A stretch of DNA of 64,000 nucleotides from the NCBI RefSeq assembly GCF_043641665.1, contig NC_092182.1, forward strand, positions 12,090,956 through 12,154,955. The letters are read 5' to 3'. The position numbers and the translations under genes were made by a program. The notes beneath the pieces were generated by a model. The model was not told where the DNA came from, ran no database searches, and was given only the letters and a program-made list of their open reading frames with translations. This DNA is from Enoplosus armatus (lineage: Eukaryota; Chordata; Actinopteri; Centrarchiformes; Enoplosidae). This document shows, piece by piece, positions 1 to 64,000 of this stretch (its first letter is position 1; the number at the start of each line of letters is the position of its first letter).

Positions 1-19
1 TATGTGTCTATGTCCGTAG

Positions 20-61427
<61,408 letters not shown>

Positions 61428-62785
61428 AGGCTCTTGGGGCCAGTTTCACTAGTGCCTGAGCACTCCTGACGGTGCACCACATGTTAGGCAGGAGAATGCC
61501 AAAAGGTGTCCATCTCCAGTATGTATTTAGGTCGGTGTCTGACTGTATATTTCACCAGACACTCCTACAATAAGTGTTTCTACAACATGTGTGCTGCTGA
61601 GTGTCTGCGTGAAGTGAAAGTTATCTGAGTATGTTACTCACGGTCTGTAGTGTGGATGTGTCTGTGTGGGTGGAGTGCGCACCAAGTGCCTCGGGACCTG
61701 AGCAGCCAGTCCTGTAGGTTTAGGAGATGGAAACACTGACTTCAACTTTACTACCCTGAATGCCTTCTGCATTGTACCACACTAACAGCATGCCAAAGTT
61801 CAGCCATTGCTCCAGAGGGAGTATTCCTCTCAAGTGGCCTTGTATTGAGGTTTTAATCCTCAGTGTTGCACCAGCAAACTCAGGTCACGTGGATTTGAAG
61901 GTTTGTTTGAACTTCTACAACACATTATTTAATATTTTGCTTTTGTCTGACAGCAATAGGAAGACTTAATGATATGCAATGTATAAATAAGAATGAACTA
62001 TTTTTGGGAACTGGTATTTGCTTTTATATTTGAAATTATACTATCTTTTATTTAACATGGAGACAACACCTGTAAACAATCCTGAAGAGGTCACCATACT
62101 TTTACAAAGTTTATTAATGCTGTTGTAAAACCTATACAGTGTTTTGTTTTGTTTTTATCTCCAGGGCAAGCATTAGTTATCACTTTCATAATTATTTGCA
62201 ATCTCAAATGAAGGTTCTACTCGTTCCAGAACACTTTAGATAGAAAAGACTTCTGAGGAGACATTGAAACTCTTGTTGTTCAAGAGAAATAATGTTGACC
62301 TGTTGGAACCTTCTCTGTAACTATTATTCTGAATAACAAAGCACATGAACCTACTGGGGAGAAGGAGCAAATCATGTGACTGATTCCATGTTGTGCTTAA
62401 TAATAGCAATGATATGGAGTCACATTGGCAGCATACTGTAAAACCAAACTTGTAGGATGTTGGGAGAAATGTTAAATTAGATTTATTACTCTACTCTGCA
62501 CTGAATTATTTAATCTTCCTTTCATTCATTTAGTCCTAAAGCACTGATATTTTCTGTAGCACACAAACGATTGTTAGGTTTTGGTTGGTCACTTTGTAAA
62601 AGATCCACAAGAGGATGACTGTTTGAGTATTTGGGTGTATGTGAGAGAAAAAAGACAAAATAATAGATGTCATTTGGAGTGCTGCTTGACCAAGCTGAAC
62701 TTTTATACTAATAGATGGTCTGTGTCTGAATTGTACATTCCATTCTTGGAGTCTATTTAAATAAACAAGTGTGTTAAATGATCTG
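61428..62785 (+). other. itpr1: itpr1 3' UTR (about 1.35 kb)
   Basis: Non-coding, becoming AT-rich toward the end. The end is set by the AATAAA at 62760 with a GT-rich stretch just after; the exact cleavage site is approximate. Confidence 0.75.
62760..62765 (+). promoter_or_regulatory. itpr1: Polyadenylation signal AATAAA (main candidate)
   Basis: Canonical hexamer followed within 10-40 nt by GT-rich gtgtgtt and gttggtgagtgtt, the usual downstream element. Later AATAAA at 63406 and 63528 are possible distal sites. Confidence 0.7.
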
Positions 62786-63476
62786 TTGGTGAGTGTTAAA
62801 CGGTGTCCACATCAGTGTGGAAGTAGAGGCAAAAACCAGAACATGAGTCAGACTAAAGATGACGAGGGTGTCGGCATTTTCCCCCGAAGTGTATCTTATT
62901 ATCTGTTTAACTGCTCATTTGTTGACAAATTGAGTGATGCCATCCCTCTAAAGTGCTGCAGCCAGATGAATGAAGAGCTTCACAGAGAAGTAAATTTGCG
63001 AATTACCGGCTGATTAACTCTGAAATCTTATCTGTGGTCCTCTACTAATGAGGAAGTGCACTTATCTTTTAACCATGTTGCATGAAGAAATATGTTAGCA
63101 TGTTGAGCACATACAGGGGTTGCACTTTTTGAGTTTCAATTTGACCTTTTCGGATTTTATCACAGCACAGGAGGACCATGTAAAGAGTTTTGAATATTGC
63201 CTTTTATTTAGATTTGCTGAAGACGGACAATATATTATGAATATAGTTTATAGCAAACATACACTTTGCACCCAAAGAGAGTTTTATCACCTAAAATGTT
63301 TTTGAAATAGCCTATTGTAACAGTTTTGACAACATTGCCATTCAAACATCTTATTTGTCACATAAGTAAATACAATATTTTGAACAGCTCAAGCTTGTGT
63401 TCAATAATAAACTTTACCAGCAAACATCTCAACATTATGGAAAAACTCGGGTGTTTTTGTCAAACAGAATAAGCAT

Positions 63477-63508
<32 letters not shown>

Positions 63509-64000
63509 GGGGGGTTATGCTGAAAGCAATAAAAGGCAAAAGGTATTTTCCACAATATTTTCCAAGAATGCTACAAGATCTGCAAGTGGACTAAAACAAA
63601 GGTATCGCTGTCAGGATTTTAAAAAAAATCTAATTAAGTGTTAAATTGTGTTACATTTTCCCAGATTGTCATCAAGGGGCTTTCCATCGTTGTTGTTATT
63701 TAATTACAGCTGAATCACAGCGACCTGTGTTGTGGTCATTTTGTAATTACTGAGCCCATCCAATTTCTTATCCAATTCACTACACTCCAGGAATTTTCTA
63801 ACAGACCTTTAGTTAAACTGGCTGACGTGGTCATAGGATGTCTTTAGAAGCTTTCAATAAGAATGAAGACCCTCACTTGTGACTGTGAAAGAGGCTACTT
63901 TTCTGAAACCAATCAAGCTTGTCTTGTGTCAGCTACTACTTTCTTTACTTATTTTTGTGAGATAAATTAGATAGGTAGTCCAGTAAATCTAGTGTTCTAG
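62786..64000. other. 3' flank
   Basis: AT-rich, no gene recognised. A run of 10 T followed by 27 G sits at 63478-63514. Two further AATAAA hexamers could extend the transcript. Confidence 0.7.
63478..63514 (+). repeat. T10-G27 homopolymer junction
   Basis: Ten T then about 27 G. G length in such runs is unreliable in assemblies. Confidence 0.9.

Overview
The window is almost entirely one vertebrate gene on the + strand: the type 1 inositol 1,4,5-trisphosphate receptor (itpr1), an ER calcium-release channel. The sequence looks like a teleost fish. Introns are short for a vertebrate in the 17-24 kb stretch, CA/TG microsatellites are long and frequent, and several intronic repeats are of kinds common in ray-finned fish (an L2/SINE tail ending in ATGGATGG units, a family starting 'gggctgaaac', a family starting 'aaaggaatagtt', a Tc1-like remnant, a piggyBac-like MITE). 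Which fish paralogue (itpr1a or itpr1b) this is cannot be decided from the sequence alone.

I placed 57 coding exons (called W1-W57 here) by matching each translated segment to the known ITPR1 family and checking AG/GT borders and codon phase. All phases join without a break. The 57 exons total 8107 nt and give about 2701 residues plus the stop. About 31 N-terminal codons, the 5' UTR and the promoter lie upstream of the window. The stop codon is at 61425-61427, and the 3' UTR probably ends just after an AATAAA at 62760.

Layout: 20-15886, suppressor domain and IP3-binding beta-trefoil, with the alternative SI microexon at 14681. 17206-18403, IP3-binding core alpha part; all ten classic ligand-contact residues are present. 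19014-26951, dense exons of the regulatory armadillo/RIH solenoid. 26952-35355, the SII alternative-splicing region spread over large introns. 35356-45674, the rest of the coupling domain and the intervening lateral domain. 47686-56371, six membrane segments and the GGGVGD pore filter. 56372-61427, the C2H2-type linker, C-terminal coiled coil and tail. 61428-64000, 3' UTR and AT-rich flank.

No second protein gene, rRNA, tRNA or CRISPR was found on either strand. The points most worth checking are in the introns: a perfect 36-bp hairpin (36989-37070), an element with perfect termini and TTAA flanks (33500-34048), a (TG)n tract standing in place of a polypyrimidine tract at exon W16, several unlisted in-frame microexon candidates (24960, 25601, 27673, 28011, 36027), a NAGNAG acceptor that explains the one-residue SII-B variant, a frame-open 96-nt intron in the luminal loop, and a cluster of D-box-like octamers. 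These are sequence-level candidates without expression data.
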